Of a stretch of 36,275 bases of DNA, positions 8,403 to 16,148 are shown one piece after another. The first letter of the stretch is position 1, and each line of letters starts with the position of its first letter. Made by a program: the position numbers and the translations under genes. The notes beneath the pieces are model-generated. The model was not told the DNA's origin. It searched no databases and was given only the letters and a program-made list of their open reading frames with translations. The stretch comes from CAYOHP01 sp964403795 [NCBI: uncultured bacterium]. Lineage in GTDB: Bacteria; Muiribacteriota; UBA6191; CAZXTJ01. Where the stretch lies: positions 1 through 36,275 of the forward strand of contig CAYOHP010000059.1 in the NCBI GenBank assembly GCA_964403795.1. The letters run 5' to 3'.

Positions 8403-9136
8403 CACAGGCTTACGGCACCGACGTAGACGAGGATCCGTCCGCAGGTGGGACAGAGGTGGACCCGGTCCTGGCTGTGCATCAGGCCGCTGCGGAAGCTCTC
8501 GGTGAAGATCGCATCGCAGCCGGTGCAGGCCTCCTCGACCTCGACCACCACCGGCGGCGGGAGCTTCTTCGCCAGCCGGTCGTAGCGCTCGAGATCGGCG
8601 GGCTCGATCCGGTCGCGCCAGCGGGCCCGCTCGGCGTCGAGCTCGCCGATCCGGGCCTGCAGTTCGCTCCGACGGGCGGGGAGGCCGCCTTCCACCTGAC
8701 GCCGCTTGGCTTCGAGGTTCTGCAGGCCCTTCTCGGCGGTGTCGAGGAGCTTCTTGGCCTCTTCCTCGGCCTCCATCAGGGCGAGCACGCCCTCCTCGAG
8801 GGCGACCACGGTCGCCTCGAGCTTGGCGATCTCGGCCTCGGCGGCCGACAGGGTCTTCGGCGAGTCCGCCACCCGGAGGCGTTCGTCGAGCTTCTTGCGC
8901 TTGCCGCGGGCCTCGGCCACCTCGCCCTCGCCGGCACGCACCTTGGCCTGGGCCGCCTGCAGCTCTGTCTTGGCGCGGGCGACCAGGGTGCGGGTCTTCT
9001 CGATCCGGGCCGCGAGGTCGGCGAGATCCCGTTCGGCGCTCTCGATGCCCTTGGTTCCCTTCAGGACCTCGAGATCGACCGCCTGGAGGCGTCGCAGGGC
9101 CTCGACGCTGTTCAACGAGGGCCACCCTTTCGGCAT
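8402..9136 (-). CDS. Coiled-coil protein with C4 zinc ribbon (DUF164/COG1579 family)
   Basis: The protein has 244 residues. Residues about 10-185 form a long heptad-rich antiparallel coiled coil full of Glu, Lys, Ala and Arg. The C-terminus holds a C4 zinc-ribbon, CTGCD...CPTCG, spaced by about 21 residues and typical of the zf-RING_7/DUF164 family. These proteins bind nucleic acid or chaperone partners in the few studied cases; no enzymatic role is known. The ATG used is 9134-9136. No good Shine-Dalgarno is visible, and a start a few codons further in (LNSVEALRRLQAVD) is possible. It begins a three-gene unit with the TPM protein and lon, and is divergent from selB across a 121-nt gap. Confidence 0.85.
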   Translation of the reverse strand: MPKGWPSLNSVEALRRLQAVDLEVLKGTKGIESAERDLADLAARIEKTRTLVARAKTELQAAQAKVRAGEGEVAEARGKRKKLDERLRVADSPKTLSAAEAEIAKLEATVVALEEGVLALMEAEEEAKKLLDTAEKGLQNLEAKRRQVEGGLPARRSELQARIGELDAERARWRDRIEPADLERYDRLAKKLPPPVVVEVEEACTGCDAIFTESFRSGLMHSQDRVHLCPTCGRILVYVGAVSL

Positions 9137-9159
9137 CCGGACCGGATCCGGATGCCCTC

Positions 9160-9189
9160 GTTGTACCCCCGTCCGGAGGCCGGCCGCAA
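9160..9189 (-). promoter_or_regulatory. Candidate promoter of the zinc-ribbon/TPM/lon unit
   Basis: Leftward, TTGCGG (9184-9189) and TACAAC (9160-9165) are spaced by 18 nt. This would start transcription around 9153, some 17 nt before the ATG. It is a fair match to sigma-70 elements in a region of very high GC, and faces away from the selB promoter. Confidence 0.35.
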
Positions 9190-9243
9190 GCCCGGGTCGG
9201 CCGAACGCGGGCGGTCACGCCGACGGGCTCCCGGCCCGACCGT

Positions 9244-9251
9244 GCTAGGCT
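9244..9251 (+). promoter_or_regulatory. Candidate -10 element giving a leaderless selB transcript
   Basis: TAGGCT at 9246-9251 is preceded by GTGC and ends 6 nt before the GTG start codon at 9258, so RNA would begin at or next to the start codon. No Shine-Dalgarno is present in the remaining space. A nearly identical arrangement precedes the gene at 24906. No convincing -35 hexamer was found. Confidence 0.4.
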
Positions 9252-9257
9252 CGCCGG

Positions 9258-11177
9258 GTGCTGACCCTCGGCACCGCCGGCCACATCGACCACGGCAAGA
9301 CCACCCTCACCCGCCTGCTCACGGGGCTGGACACCGATCGCCTGCCCGAGGAGAAGCAGCGCGGGATCTCGATCGACCTCGGGTTCGCCCCGCTCGATCT
9401 GGCCCCCGACCTCCGGGTGGGCCTGGTCGACGTCCCGGGCCACGAGCGCTTCGTCCACAACATGGTGGCGGGGGTCTCGGGCATCCACGGCTACGTGCTG
9501 GTGGTGGCGGCCGACGAGGGGGTGATGCCCCAGACCCGCGAGCACCTCCGGATCCTCAGGCTGCTGGGGGTCGAGGAAGGCCTGGTGGTCCTCTCCAAGA
9601 TCGACGTCGCCGATCCCGAGATGGTCCCCCTGGTGGGCGAGGAGCTCCGCACCCTGATCCGCGACGAAGGCATGGCGGTACCCGAGGTGGTGGGGTACTC
9701 GGCGCTCCGGCCCGAGACCCTGGCCGGGGTACGGGAGCACCTGGTCCGCCTGGCCGGACGCCTGGTCGAGCCGGGGAGCGAGGGACTGCTGCGAATCCCG
9801 ATCGACCGGGCCTTCTCCCTCAAGGGGCGGGGCACGGTGGTCACCGGGACGGTGCTCTCGGGAAGGGTCGAGGTGGGCCAGGAGGTCGAACTCCTCCCTG
9901 GAGGAGCCGCCAGCCGGGTCCGTTCGATCCACTGCTTCGGGGAGGAGGCGACCTCGGCGGCGGCCGGCGCCCGGGCCGCCCTCAACCTTCCCGACCTCGC
10001 CACCGAGCAGCTGGAACGCGGCATGGTGGTGGCCGCACGGGGCTGCTTCGTCGGGGCTTCCGTCCTGGACGTCCGGGTCGAACTGGCGCGGGGGCTCCCC
10101 GAGGGGCTCCAGCAGGTCCGTACCGGCAGCCGGGTCCGGGTCCACATGGGGACCGCCGAACTCGGGGGGAGGATCCACCTCCTCGAGGCCTCCACGCTGG
10201 CGGCCGGCGAGCGCACCCTGGCCCAACTGCGCCTCGACCGCCCCACCGTGGCGATGGCCGGCGACCGGTTCCTGGTCCGCTCCCTCTCGCCTCTCCTGAC
10301 CCTCGGGGGCGGTACGGTGCTCGAGGTCGGGGCCCCGCGCCACAAGCGGTCCCGCACCGTAGTTCCGCGGCTCGAGAGGATCGAGGCCGAGGGCCTTCCC
10401 GGGGCGGTCTACGGATGGCTCTCCCGGGCTTCCGAGCTGCTGGCCGGACCGGAGCGGATCGCCGAGGCGCTCTCCACCCCCGCCCGCACCCTCCGGGCCC
10501 TGCTCAAGGACCGCGGCGTGGTCGGCCTGGTCCGGCGTGACGGCGCCTCCGGTCCGCTCTGGGGCGAGGTCCGACGGGTGGAGCGGGCCGAGGCCCTGCT
10601 GCTCTCCGCCGCCTCCGCCTTCCACCGGAGTCGCCCGGTCGAGGCCGGGGCGCCCCGGGATGCGCTGGCCGCCGCCGCCGGATTGGGAGTGCCGATCCCG
10701 GTGGTCGACGCCCTGTTCCGCCACCTGGCGAGCCAGGGCCGGATCCGGGACGAGGAGGGTCGGATCTCGCTCCCCGACCACCGGGTCCGCCACCGGGCCG
10801 ACGTCTCGCCCCGGCGGGACCGGATCATGGCCTGGATCGCGGCCCAGGACACCCCCTTCCAGGGTCTCCACAACCTGGCCGAGGCGGCGGGATTGGCCGA
10901 GAAGCCGGCCCTGGCGGCGCTCGACTCGATGGTCAAGGCCGGCGACCTGGTGCGGCTGGTGGGAGGCATCTACGCTCCGGCCGGGACCATCCGGGAGCTG
11001 ACCGCCAAGGTCATGGCCCTGCTCGAGCGCCGAGCACCCAAGGCCGTCACGGCCCAGGAGTTCAAGGCCGAGCTGGGATTGACCCGCAAGGCGCTGATCC
11101 CGCTCCTCGAGTGGCTCGACGAATCCGGCGAAACGCTCCGCTCGGGGGAAGGCCGGGTACGCCGCCCCGGCAGGTGA
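9258..11177 (+). CDS. selB: Selenocysteine-specific elongation factor SelB
   Basis: SelB delivers selenocysteyl-tRNA to UGA codons marked by a SECIS hairpin. The protein has 639 residues (E. coli 614). The GTPase domain opens at the N-terminus with [12 protein letters not shown] and continues with [21 protein letters not shown] and SKID in place of NKxD, as usual for SelB. EF-Tu-like domains 2 and 3 follow. The C-terminal half is a set of winged helices ending in [20 protein letters not shown]...RR, the SECIS-RNA-binding module that separates SelB from EF-Tu. The GTG start is the first in-frame codon giving the intact G domain. The gene stands alone: no selA, selC or selD is in the window. 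It implies that the organism decodes selenocysteine. Confidence 0.96.
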   Translation: MLTLGTAGHIDHGKTTLTRLLTGLDTDRLPEEKQRGISIDLGFAPLDLAPDLRVGLVDVPGHERFVHNMVAGVSGIHGYVLVVAADEGVMPQTREHLRILRLLGVEEGLVVLSKIDVADPEMVPLVGEELRTLIRDEGMAVPEVVGYSALRPETLAGVREHLVRLAGRLVEPGSEGLLRIPIDRAFSLKGRGTVVTGTVLSGRVEVGQEVELLPGGAASRVRSIHCFGEEATSAAAGARAALNLPDLATEQLERGMVVAARGCFVGASVLDVRVELARGLPEGLQQVRTGSRVRVHMGTAELGGRIHLLEASTLAAGERTLAQLRLDRPTVAMAGDRFLVRSLSPLLTLGGGTVLEVGAPRHKRSRTVVPRLERIEAEGLPGAVYGWLSRASELLAGPERIAEALSTPARTLRALLKDRGVVGLVRRDGASGPLWGEVRRVERAEALLLSAASAFHRSRPVEAGAPRDALAAAAGLGVPIPVVDALFRHLASQGRIRDEEGRISLPDHRVRHRADVSPRRDRIMAWIAAQDTPFQGLHNLAEAAGLAEKPALAALDSMVKAGDLVRLVGGIYAPAGTIRELTAKVMALLERRAPKAVTAQEFKAELGLTRKALIPLLEWLDESGETLRSGEGRVRRPGR

Positions 11178-11198
11178 ACCCGGGGGACCGGGCCGCTC

Positions 11199-12446
11199 CT
11201 ACCCGGATCCGGGCAGGCGCCCCAGCTCGTCGAGGACCATGCAGCCGCAGCCGCCCATCATCGAGGCCAGGCTCTTGGGATCCTGGCAGGCGGCGTGGGA
11301 TGCGCTGCGCAGGTAGTTGAACAGGGCCGCTTCCTGCCAGAGCTTGCGCAGGTCGCTCTTCCCCACGTTCCCCACCGACATGATGAGGTGCGGGGTCGGG
11401 AAGACCTCGCCGTCGGCCGACACGTAGCACTGGAGGCGACCGGCGGGACACGGGGGTCCCAGGGCCTCGGCAGCCTCCGGGCTCCGGTTGGGATCCTGGG
11501 CGTCGGAGAGTTCGTCGCCCCGGTGGTAGATGATCCGGTGGAACTGGGGCTGGGCGATCAACTTCATGTTCATCTTCTGCCGGTACTTCTGCTCGAAGAG
11601 CCGGTTCAGCCACTGGTCGTATTCGTCGCCGGAGAGTTCCCTCCCCTTGAAGGCGGCGAAGCGCCCGGTGGGGATCACGAAGCTCACGTTGTGTCCCCGG
11701 GCACCGAGCTTCTGCGCCAGGCTCTGGATCTTGGGGATCTCCTCGACGTTCTCCTTGTCGATGAAGCTGTTCACCTCGAACCGGAGCCCGGCGAGGCGCA
11801 TCAGCTCGATCCCCTTGATGGCCTTGACGAAGGAGCCGGGAGAACCCCGGAAGCCGTCGTGCGACCGGGACGAGGAACCGTCGAGCCCGACCTGGATGGC
11901 CTTGATCCCGGCCATCACGCACTCGCGGGCGGCGTTGGCGTCGAACAGGTGGCCCTGGGTCGAGAGGATCACCTTCAGGCCCTTGGTCTTGGCGTAGCGG
12001 GCGAGCTCGAAGATGTCCTTGCGCAGCAGGGGCTCTCCCCCGCCGATGATCAGGATCGTCGACCCGAAGCGCGCCACGGTGTCGATCAGGGCGCAGGCCT
12101 GGTCGGTGTCGAGCTGCTTGCCGCCCCCCGGGGGCGCCTGGTGGGGTCGCCCGAACAGGTTCTCGTCGTCGTACTCCCGGGTGCACTCCCAGATCACGTA
12201 GCGGGGGCTCGGATGGGGGACTTCCCGGGCCCCGCCGAACCTGGCCAGCAGGTCGTCCCGGGAGATCGGGGGTCCCGAACGGGCGGCCGGGGCGGACTTC
12301 CCCGCCTTCCCCCCCGACGCCTTGCGGGTAGGGGCCGGCTTCTTGGCCGCGGCCTTGGCCTTGGCCGGAGACGGCTTTCTGGCGGTCCTGGAGGCCCCCG
12401 AAGTCCCGGCCTTGGGAACGCTCTTCTTGACGGCCGGAGGACTCAT
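11199..12446 (-). CDS. Radical SAM/SPASM-like protein lacking the three cluster cysteines, with lysine-rich histone H1-like N-terminal tail
   Basis: The protein has 415 residues. Residues 1-60 are Lys/Ala/Pro/Ser-rich and resemble the tail of an H1-like protein. From residue 81 it follows heme-pathway radical SAM/SPASM proteins: YVIWECTR, GGGEPLLRKDIFELARYA (135-151), LSTQG, GLDG (187-190). The C-terminal SPASM-like part is PPCPAGRLQCYVSADGEVFP...SVGNV, with Cys at 333, 340, 387, 400 and 402. Where relatives have the CxxxCxxC that binds the SAM-cleaving [4Fe-4S] cluster, this protein has Tyr92, Asn96 and Gly99 (EYDDENLFG). Other reading frames of that stretch do not restore the motif. So SAM radical chemistry by the usual route looks impossible. 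ATG at 12444-12446 has GGAGATC 8 nt upstream. The gene follows hemB by 34 nt. The role is unknown; a structural or regulatory pseudoenzyme for tetrapyrrole synthesis is my inference. Confidence 0.85.
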   Translation of the reverse strand: MSPPAVKKSVPKAGTSGASRTARKPSPAKAKAAAKKPAPTRKASGGKAGKSAPAARSGPPISRDDLLARFGGAREVPHPSPRYVIWECTREYDDENLFGRPHQAPPGGGKQLDTDQACALIDTVARFGSTILIIGGGEPLLRKDIFELARYAKTKGLKVILSTQGHLFDANAARECVMAGIKAIQVGLDGSSSRSHDGFRGSPGSFVKAIKGIELMRLAGLRFEVNSFIDKENVEEIPKIQSLAQKLGARGHNVSFVIPTGRFAAFKGRELSGDEYDQWLNRLFEQKYRQKMNMKLIAQPQFHRIIYHRGDELSDAQDPNRSPEAAEALGPPCPAGRLQCYVSADGEVFPTPHLIMSVGNVGKSDLRKLWQEAALFNYLRSASHAACQDPKSLASMMGGCGCMVLDELGRLPGSG

Positions 12447-12480
12447 GCGGTCGGATCTCCGATCGGCGCGAGGGTTGCCC

Positions 12481-13452
12481 TCACGAGAGCCAGGTCGCCG
12501 CTTCCACGGCGTGGTAGGTGATCAGGATATCCGCTCCGGCGCGCCGGATGCCAGTGAGGGTTTCCATGACGACCCGGCGTTCGTCGATCCATCCCTGGGC
12601 CGCGGCCGCCTTCACCATCGAGTACTCGCCCGAGACGTTGTAGGCGGCCAGCGGATGGTCGAAGCGGCGGCGGGCCTCGGCGAGCACGTCGAGGTAGGCG
12701 AGGGCCGGCTTCACCATCAGGATGTCGGCGCCTTCCCCGGCGTCCTGCTCCATCTCGCGCATGGCCTCCCGGAGGTTGGGGGGATCCATCTGGTAGCCGC
12801 GCCGGTCGCCGAACTGGGGGGCCGAGTCGGCGGCATCCCGGAACGGCCCGTAGTAGCCGGAGGCGTACTTGGCGGCATAGGACATGAGCACGGTGCGGGA
12901 GTATCCGGCCCGGTCGAGGGCGGTGCGGATCGCTCCCACCCGCCCGTCCATCATGTCCGACGGTGCCACCACGTCGGCCCCGGCCTCGGCATACGCCAGG
13001 GAGGCGCGGGCCAGGAGCTCCAGGGTCGGGTCGTTGTCGACTTCGCCCTCCCGGAGCAGGCCGCAGTGCCCGTGCGAGGTGTACTCGCAGAGGCAGACGT
13101 CGGCCACCAGGCAGGCCTCGGGCAGGGCCCGGCGCAGGGCCCGGAGCGCCTGCGGGACCGGTCCCTCGGGATCGTGGGCGGGACTCCCCTCGGGATCCTT
13201 GGCGGGGGGGAGTCCGAACAGCAGGAAGGCCGGGATCCCCAGGCGCGACGCCTTCTCCGCGTCCTTCACGACCTCGTCCACCGACAGCCGGAACTGCCCC
13301 GGCATGGCCGTAATCGGGGACCGGATCCCCTCCCCCGGCACCACGAAGTACGGCATCATCAGATGGTCGGTCGAAAGCCTCGTCTCCCTCACCATGCGCC
13401 GCAGCGCATCGGTGCGACGGAGCCTGCGGGGGCGGACCTCGGGGAATTGCAT
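12481..13452 (-). CDS. hemB: Delta-aminolevulinic acid dehydratase (porphobilinogen synthase), zinc type
   Basis: HemB joins two 5-aminolevulinate molecules into porphobilinogen. The protein has about 323 residues. Zinc-site cysteines are present in [16 protein letters not shown]. The catalytic lysines lie in [15 protein letters not shown] and MVKPA, and [10 protein letters not shown] is conserved. The start is uncertain. ATG 13450-13452 gives [13 protein letters not shown], like other HemB proteins, and has AGGAGG upstream, though at only 3 nt. GTG at 13471-13473 would add seven residues (330 aa). The gene is 73 nt downstream of rlmH and is followed by the radical SAM-like gene. Its position in the same strand as hemA, hemC and hemD supports a shared pathway. 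Confidence 0.97.
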   Translation of the reverse strand: MQFPEVRPRRLRRTDALRRMVRETRLSTDHLMMPYFVVPGEGIRSPITAMPGQFRLSVDEVVKDAEKASRLGIPAFLLFGLPPAKDPEGSPAHDPEGPVPQALRALRRALPEACLVADVCLCEYTSHGHCGLLREGEVDNDPTLELLARASLAYAEAGADVVAPSDMMDGRVGAIRTALDRAGYSRTVLMSYAAKYASGYYGPFRDAADSAPQFGDRRGYQMDPPNLREAMREMEQDAGEGADILMVKPALAYLDVLAEARRRFDHPLAAYNVSGEYSMVKAAAAQGWIDERRVVMETLTGIRRAGADILITYHAVEAATWLS

Positions 13453-13471
13453 GCGCCTCCTCGGGACGCGC

Positions 13472-13477
13472 ACTGTA
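13472..13477 (-). promoter_or_regulatory. Possible internal -10 element before hemB
   Basis: Leftward, TACAGT lies about 19 nt upstream of the preferred hemB ATG, in the 73-nt rlmH-hemB gap. The -35 region 17 nt away (CTGCAT) is a poor match. The same gap holds a small GCCGCA/TGCGGC inverted repeat, which could end some upstream transcripts. This is a weak call. Confidence 0.25.
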
Positions 13478-13525
13478 CCCCGGGGGGATGCCGCATGCAG
13501 CTCGCCCGCCTGCGGCCCTCTCGGA

Positions 13526-13987
13526 TCACCGGTGGTAGGGTTCGCCCTTCCCGATCGTGAAGGCCCGGTAGATCTGCTCCATGAGCATGACCCGGAAGAG
13601 CTGGTGGGGGAAGGTCAGGTCCGAGAAGGAGAGGATCCTGGTCGCCCGGGCCTTCAGGGTCGGAGCCAGACCGTCGGGTCCTCCGATCACCCAGGCGACC
13701 CGTCCCTGGCCTCCCACGGCCAGGCTCCCCAGGAGCTCGGCGAGGCCCGGCGAGGTGATGCGGGTACCGCCGGGGTCGAGCAGCATGACGGCGTCGGTCG
13801 CCTGGCAGGCCTTCTCGATGCGCTCGGCTTCCTCGCTCCGGCGACGCTCGGGCTCCGGCCGTCGACTGGTGGGGACTTCGACCTCTTCCAGCTTGCAGTA
13901 GCGCGACAGGCGCTTCCGGTACTCGCCGGCGGCCTCCACGAGTCCCCGCTCCCGGAGCTCGCCGACCGCCACGATCCGGATCCTCAC
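13526..13987 (-). CDS. rlmH: 23S rRNA (pseudouridine1915-N3)-methyltransferase RlmH
   Basis: RlmH methylates pseudouridine 1915 in helix 69 of 23S rRNA, using SAM bound in a SPOUT trefoil knot. The protein is 153 residues, the family size. It begins [13 protein letters not shown] and contains [16 protein letters not shown] and [24 protein letters not shown], and ends GEPYHR, the strongly conserved C-terminal signature. The ATG overlaps the cobA-hemD stop by 4 nt (ATGA), so it is translated with the heme cluster although it has no link to the pathway. Only the location is unusual. Confidence 0.97.
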   Translation of the reverse strand: MRIRIVAVGELRERGLVEAAGEYRKRLSRYCKLEEVEVPTSRRPEPERRRSEEAERIEKACQATDAVMLLDPGGTRITSPGLAELLGSLAVGGQGRVAWVIGGPDGLAPTLKARATRILSFSDLTFPHQLFRVMLMEQIYRAFTIGKGEPYHR

Positions 13988-15495
13988 GCCCGGCGCGCCG
14001 GGTCCCGGACCAGGGCCTCGACCAGGCCGTCCAGACTCGAGGCCGCGGCCTCGAGGTCGACCCGGTAGCCGAGCTCCCTGGCGGTCCCGGCGGTGATCGG
14101 CCCGATGCAGGCCACCCGGTAGTTGCGAGGATGCCTTCCCAGGGCCGCATCGAAGTTCCTCACCGTGGACGACGAGGCGAAGGTCACCAGGTCGACCCGA
14201 CCCTCGGCGAAGGCCGCCTCCACCTCGGGCTCGGGAGGTTCGGGGACGGTCCGGTAGGCCTCCACCACCTCGACCTCGACCCCGCGGTCCGCCAGTCCCT
14301 TGGGGAGGACGTCCCGGGCCTCCCTGGCCCGGGGCAGGAGCACCCGGTCCCCGGGAGCCACCCGCCCCTCGAGGGCCTTGAGCACCCCTTCGGCCTGGAA
14401 CCGCTCCGGCACGAGGTCCGCCACCACTCCCTCGGAGGCCAGGCGGGCCGCGGTCCCGGGACCGATGGCCGCGACCTGGGCGGTTCCCAGGGCACGGGTG
14501 TCCCGACCGGCGGCTCGCAGCTCCTGGAAGAACCGCTCGACGCCGTTGGTCGACGTGAAGATCACCCAGCGATACTCGCCGACCCGCCGCGCCGCCTGGC
14601 GGAGCGGCTCGGGATCCTCGGGAGCCTCGATCCGGATGGCCGGGGTCTCGAGGACCGCGGCACCGAGGTCGCGGAGCCGGTCGGCCAGCTCCGAGGCCTG
14701 GGCCCGGGCCCGGGTCACGGCCACGGTGGTCCCCGAGAGCGGTCGGCGCTCGTACCAGGCGAGCTGCTCCCGCAGTGCGACGACCTCCCCGATCACGGTG
14801 ATGCAGGGAGGCTCGAGTCCGGCCTCGGCCGCCTTCGCCTCGAGGGTGGAGAGGGTCGCCACCACCGTCCGCTGTTCGGGTCGGGTGCCCCAGGACACGA
14901 TGGCGGCGGGGGTCTCCGGCGCCCGGCCCAGACGGAGCAGCTCCCCCACCAGGCGGCCCAGGTTGCGGCGGCCCATGTAGAAGACCCCCGTGGTCCCGGG
15001 CCGGGCCAGACCCTCCAGGTGGAGCTGGCTCTCCTCCTTGCCCGGCTCCTCGTGGCCGGTGAAGAACGAGACGCCCACCGCCACCGCCCGATGGGTCACC
15101 GGGATCCCGGCATAGGCCGGGACCGCGATCCCGGCGGTGACCCCGGGGACCACCTCGAAGGCGATGCCCCGTTCCAGCAGGTAGAGGGCCTCCTCGCCGC
15201 CCCGGCCGAACACGAAGGGGTCCCCGCCCTTCAGGCGGACCACCGAGAGTCCTTCCCCGGCGAGTTCGGCGAGGATGCGGTGGATCTCTTCCTGGGGCGT
15301 CTGCTCCTTGCCCGGGATCTTGCCGACGTAGACCTTGCGGGCATCGGGGCGGGTCCGCGCCAGCAGCGCGGGATGGGCGAGCCGGTCGTAGACCACCGCA
15401 TCCGCGGTCCGCAGGAGCTCGTCGCCCCGGCAGGTGAGCAGACCGGGATCGCCCGGTCCGGCGCCGACCAGGTAGACCGTGGCGGGGCGGATCAT
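13984..15495 (-). CDS. cobA-hemD: Fused uroporphyrinogen-III C-methyltransferase / uroporphyrinogen-III synthase
   Basis: The protein has 503 residues in two parts. Residues 1-245 are the SAM-dependent SUMT: VYLVGAGPGDPGLLT, LKGGDPFVFGRGGEE, VPGVTAGIAVPAYAGIPVTHR and VFYMGRRNL. It methylates uroporphyrinogen III at C2 and C7 to precorrin-2. Residues about 255-495 are HemD: TVAVTRARAQASELADRL, WVIFTSTNGVERFF, AIGPGTA, VTFASSSTVRNF and CIGPITAGTARELG. It closes and inverts ring D of hydroxymethylbilane. This fusion is known from several anaerobe and high-GC lineages. The ATG overlaps the DUF192 stop by 4 nt. With the upstream dehydrogenase, it commits uroporphyrinogen III toward siroheme. Confidence 0.96.
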   Translation of the reverse strand: MIRPATVYLVGAGPGDPGLLTCRGDELLRTADAVVYDRLAHPALLARTRPDARKVYVGKIPGKEQTPQEEIHRILAELAGEGLSVVRLKGGDPFVFGRGGEEALYLLERGIAFEVVPGVTAGIAVPAYAGIPVTHRAVAVGVSFFTGHEEPGKEESQLHLEGLARPGTTGVFYMGRRNLGRLVGELLRLGRAPETPAAIVSWGTRPEQRTVVATLSTLEAKAAEAGLEPPCITVIGEVVALREQLAWYERRPLSGTTVAVTRARAQASELADRLRDLGAAVLETPAIRIEAPEDPEPLRQAARRVGEYRWVIFTSTNGVERFFQELRAAGRDTRALGTAQVAAIGPGTAARLASEGVVADLVPERFQAEGVLKALEGRVAPGDRVLLPRAREARDVLPKGLADRGVEVEVVEAYRTVPEPPEPEVEAAFAEGRVDLVTFASSSTVRNFDAALGRHPRNYRVACIGPITAGTARELGYRVDLEAAASSLDGLVEALVRDPARRA

Positions 15496-16148
15496 GGGGA
15501 ACCTCCGAGCTTCACCGGGATCGGTGGTCCCACCGGGACCATCCCCTCGGGACGGCGGGGGACCGGGACCACCAGCTTCTCTCCGGGTATGCGGGGGCGG
15601 AGCTCGCCCTCCTCGTAACTCCGGTAGAGGAATCTCACGCGGCTCCCCGCCCGGATCCCCCGGGCCTCGAACCAGCCGCGCTCGACCTCGATGGCATAGC
15701 GCGCCGGTCCCTTGGAACGGTGCCGGGTGGTCTCGTCGAGGGGACGCATGTCCCGGATGTTCAGGATCCTGCCACCGTCATCGACGAAGGCGATCGAGAG
15801 CGGGACGTGGGTGTTGCGCATCCAGAAGGAGAGGAGTTCCGGCTCCTCGAAGACGAAGAGCATGCCCCAGCCCTCGGGCAGGGACTTGCGGTACATGAGC
15901 CCCACGGTGCGGGCCTCCGGGGTATCCACGGTCTCGAGTTCCAGGCTCGCCCCGCCCTCGAAGACCGCCCGCACCGGGATGTCCCGGGACTTCCCGGGTC
16001 CGGACCGGGATCCGGAGCCGGAGACTCCTCCCGGACCGGCTCCCTCCCCGGATCCGGGATCGGAGAGCCCGGGCCTGGTTCCCGCCACCAGCAGGGAGAG
16101 GACCGCCACGGCCAGGGTCCGACCCCCGCCTCGTCGCCACCCGGTCAT
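15492..16148 (-). CDS. Secreted DUF192 family protein
   Basis: The protein has 218 residues. An N-terminal hydrophobic stretch TLAVAVLSLLVAG suggests export. A Gly/Ser/Pro-rich linker of about 25 residues follows. The DUF192 domain (PF02643) spans about residues 58-165, with DTPEARTVGLMYRKSLPEGWGMLFVFEE, then FWMRNTHVPLSIAFVD and a closing AIEVERGWFEARGI. The biochemical function of this small beta-sandwich family is unknown. About 50 residues after the domain (RPRIPGEK...) are not recognised. The ATG overlaps the hemC stop by 4 nt, so the gene is translationally embedded in the tetrapyrrole cluster. A role there is not shown. Confidence 0.85.
   Translation of the reverse strand: MTGWRRGGGRTLAVAVLSLLVAGTRPGLSDPGSGEGAGPGGVSGSGSRSGPGKSRDIPVRAVFEGGASLELETVDTPEARTVGLMYRKSLPEGWGMLFVFEEPELLSFWMRNTHVPLSIAFVDDGGRILNIRDMRPLDETTRHRSKGPARYAIEVERGWFEARGIRAGSRVRFLYRSYEEGELRPRIPGEKLVVPVPRRPEGMVPVGPPIPVKLGGSP

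Noticed and set aside
12143-12193. Hidden CxxxCxxC in another frame of the radical SAM-like gene
   Set aside because: The other two frames of this stretch contain no or only one Cys in the needed spacing, so a simple indel error does not restore the cluster site.
13453-13525. Partial copy of the hairpin repeat before hemB (TGCAGCTCGCCCG)
   Set aside because: Only about 13 nt match and the second hairpin is missing, so chance in G/C-rich sequence is as likely.
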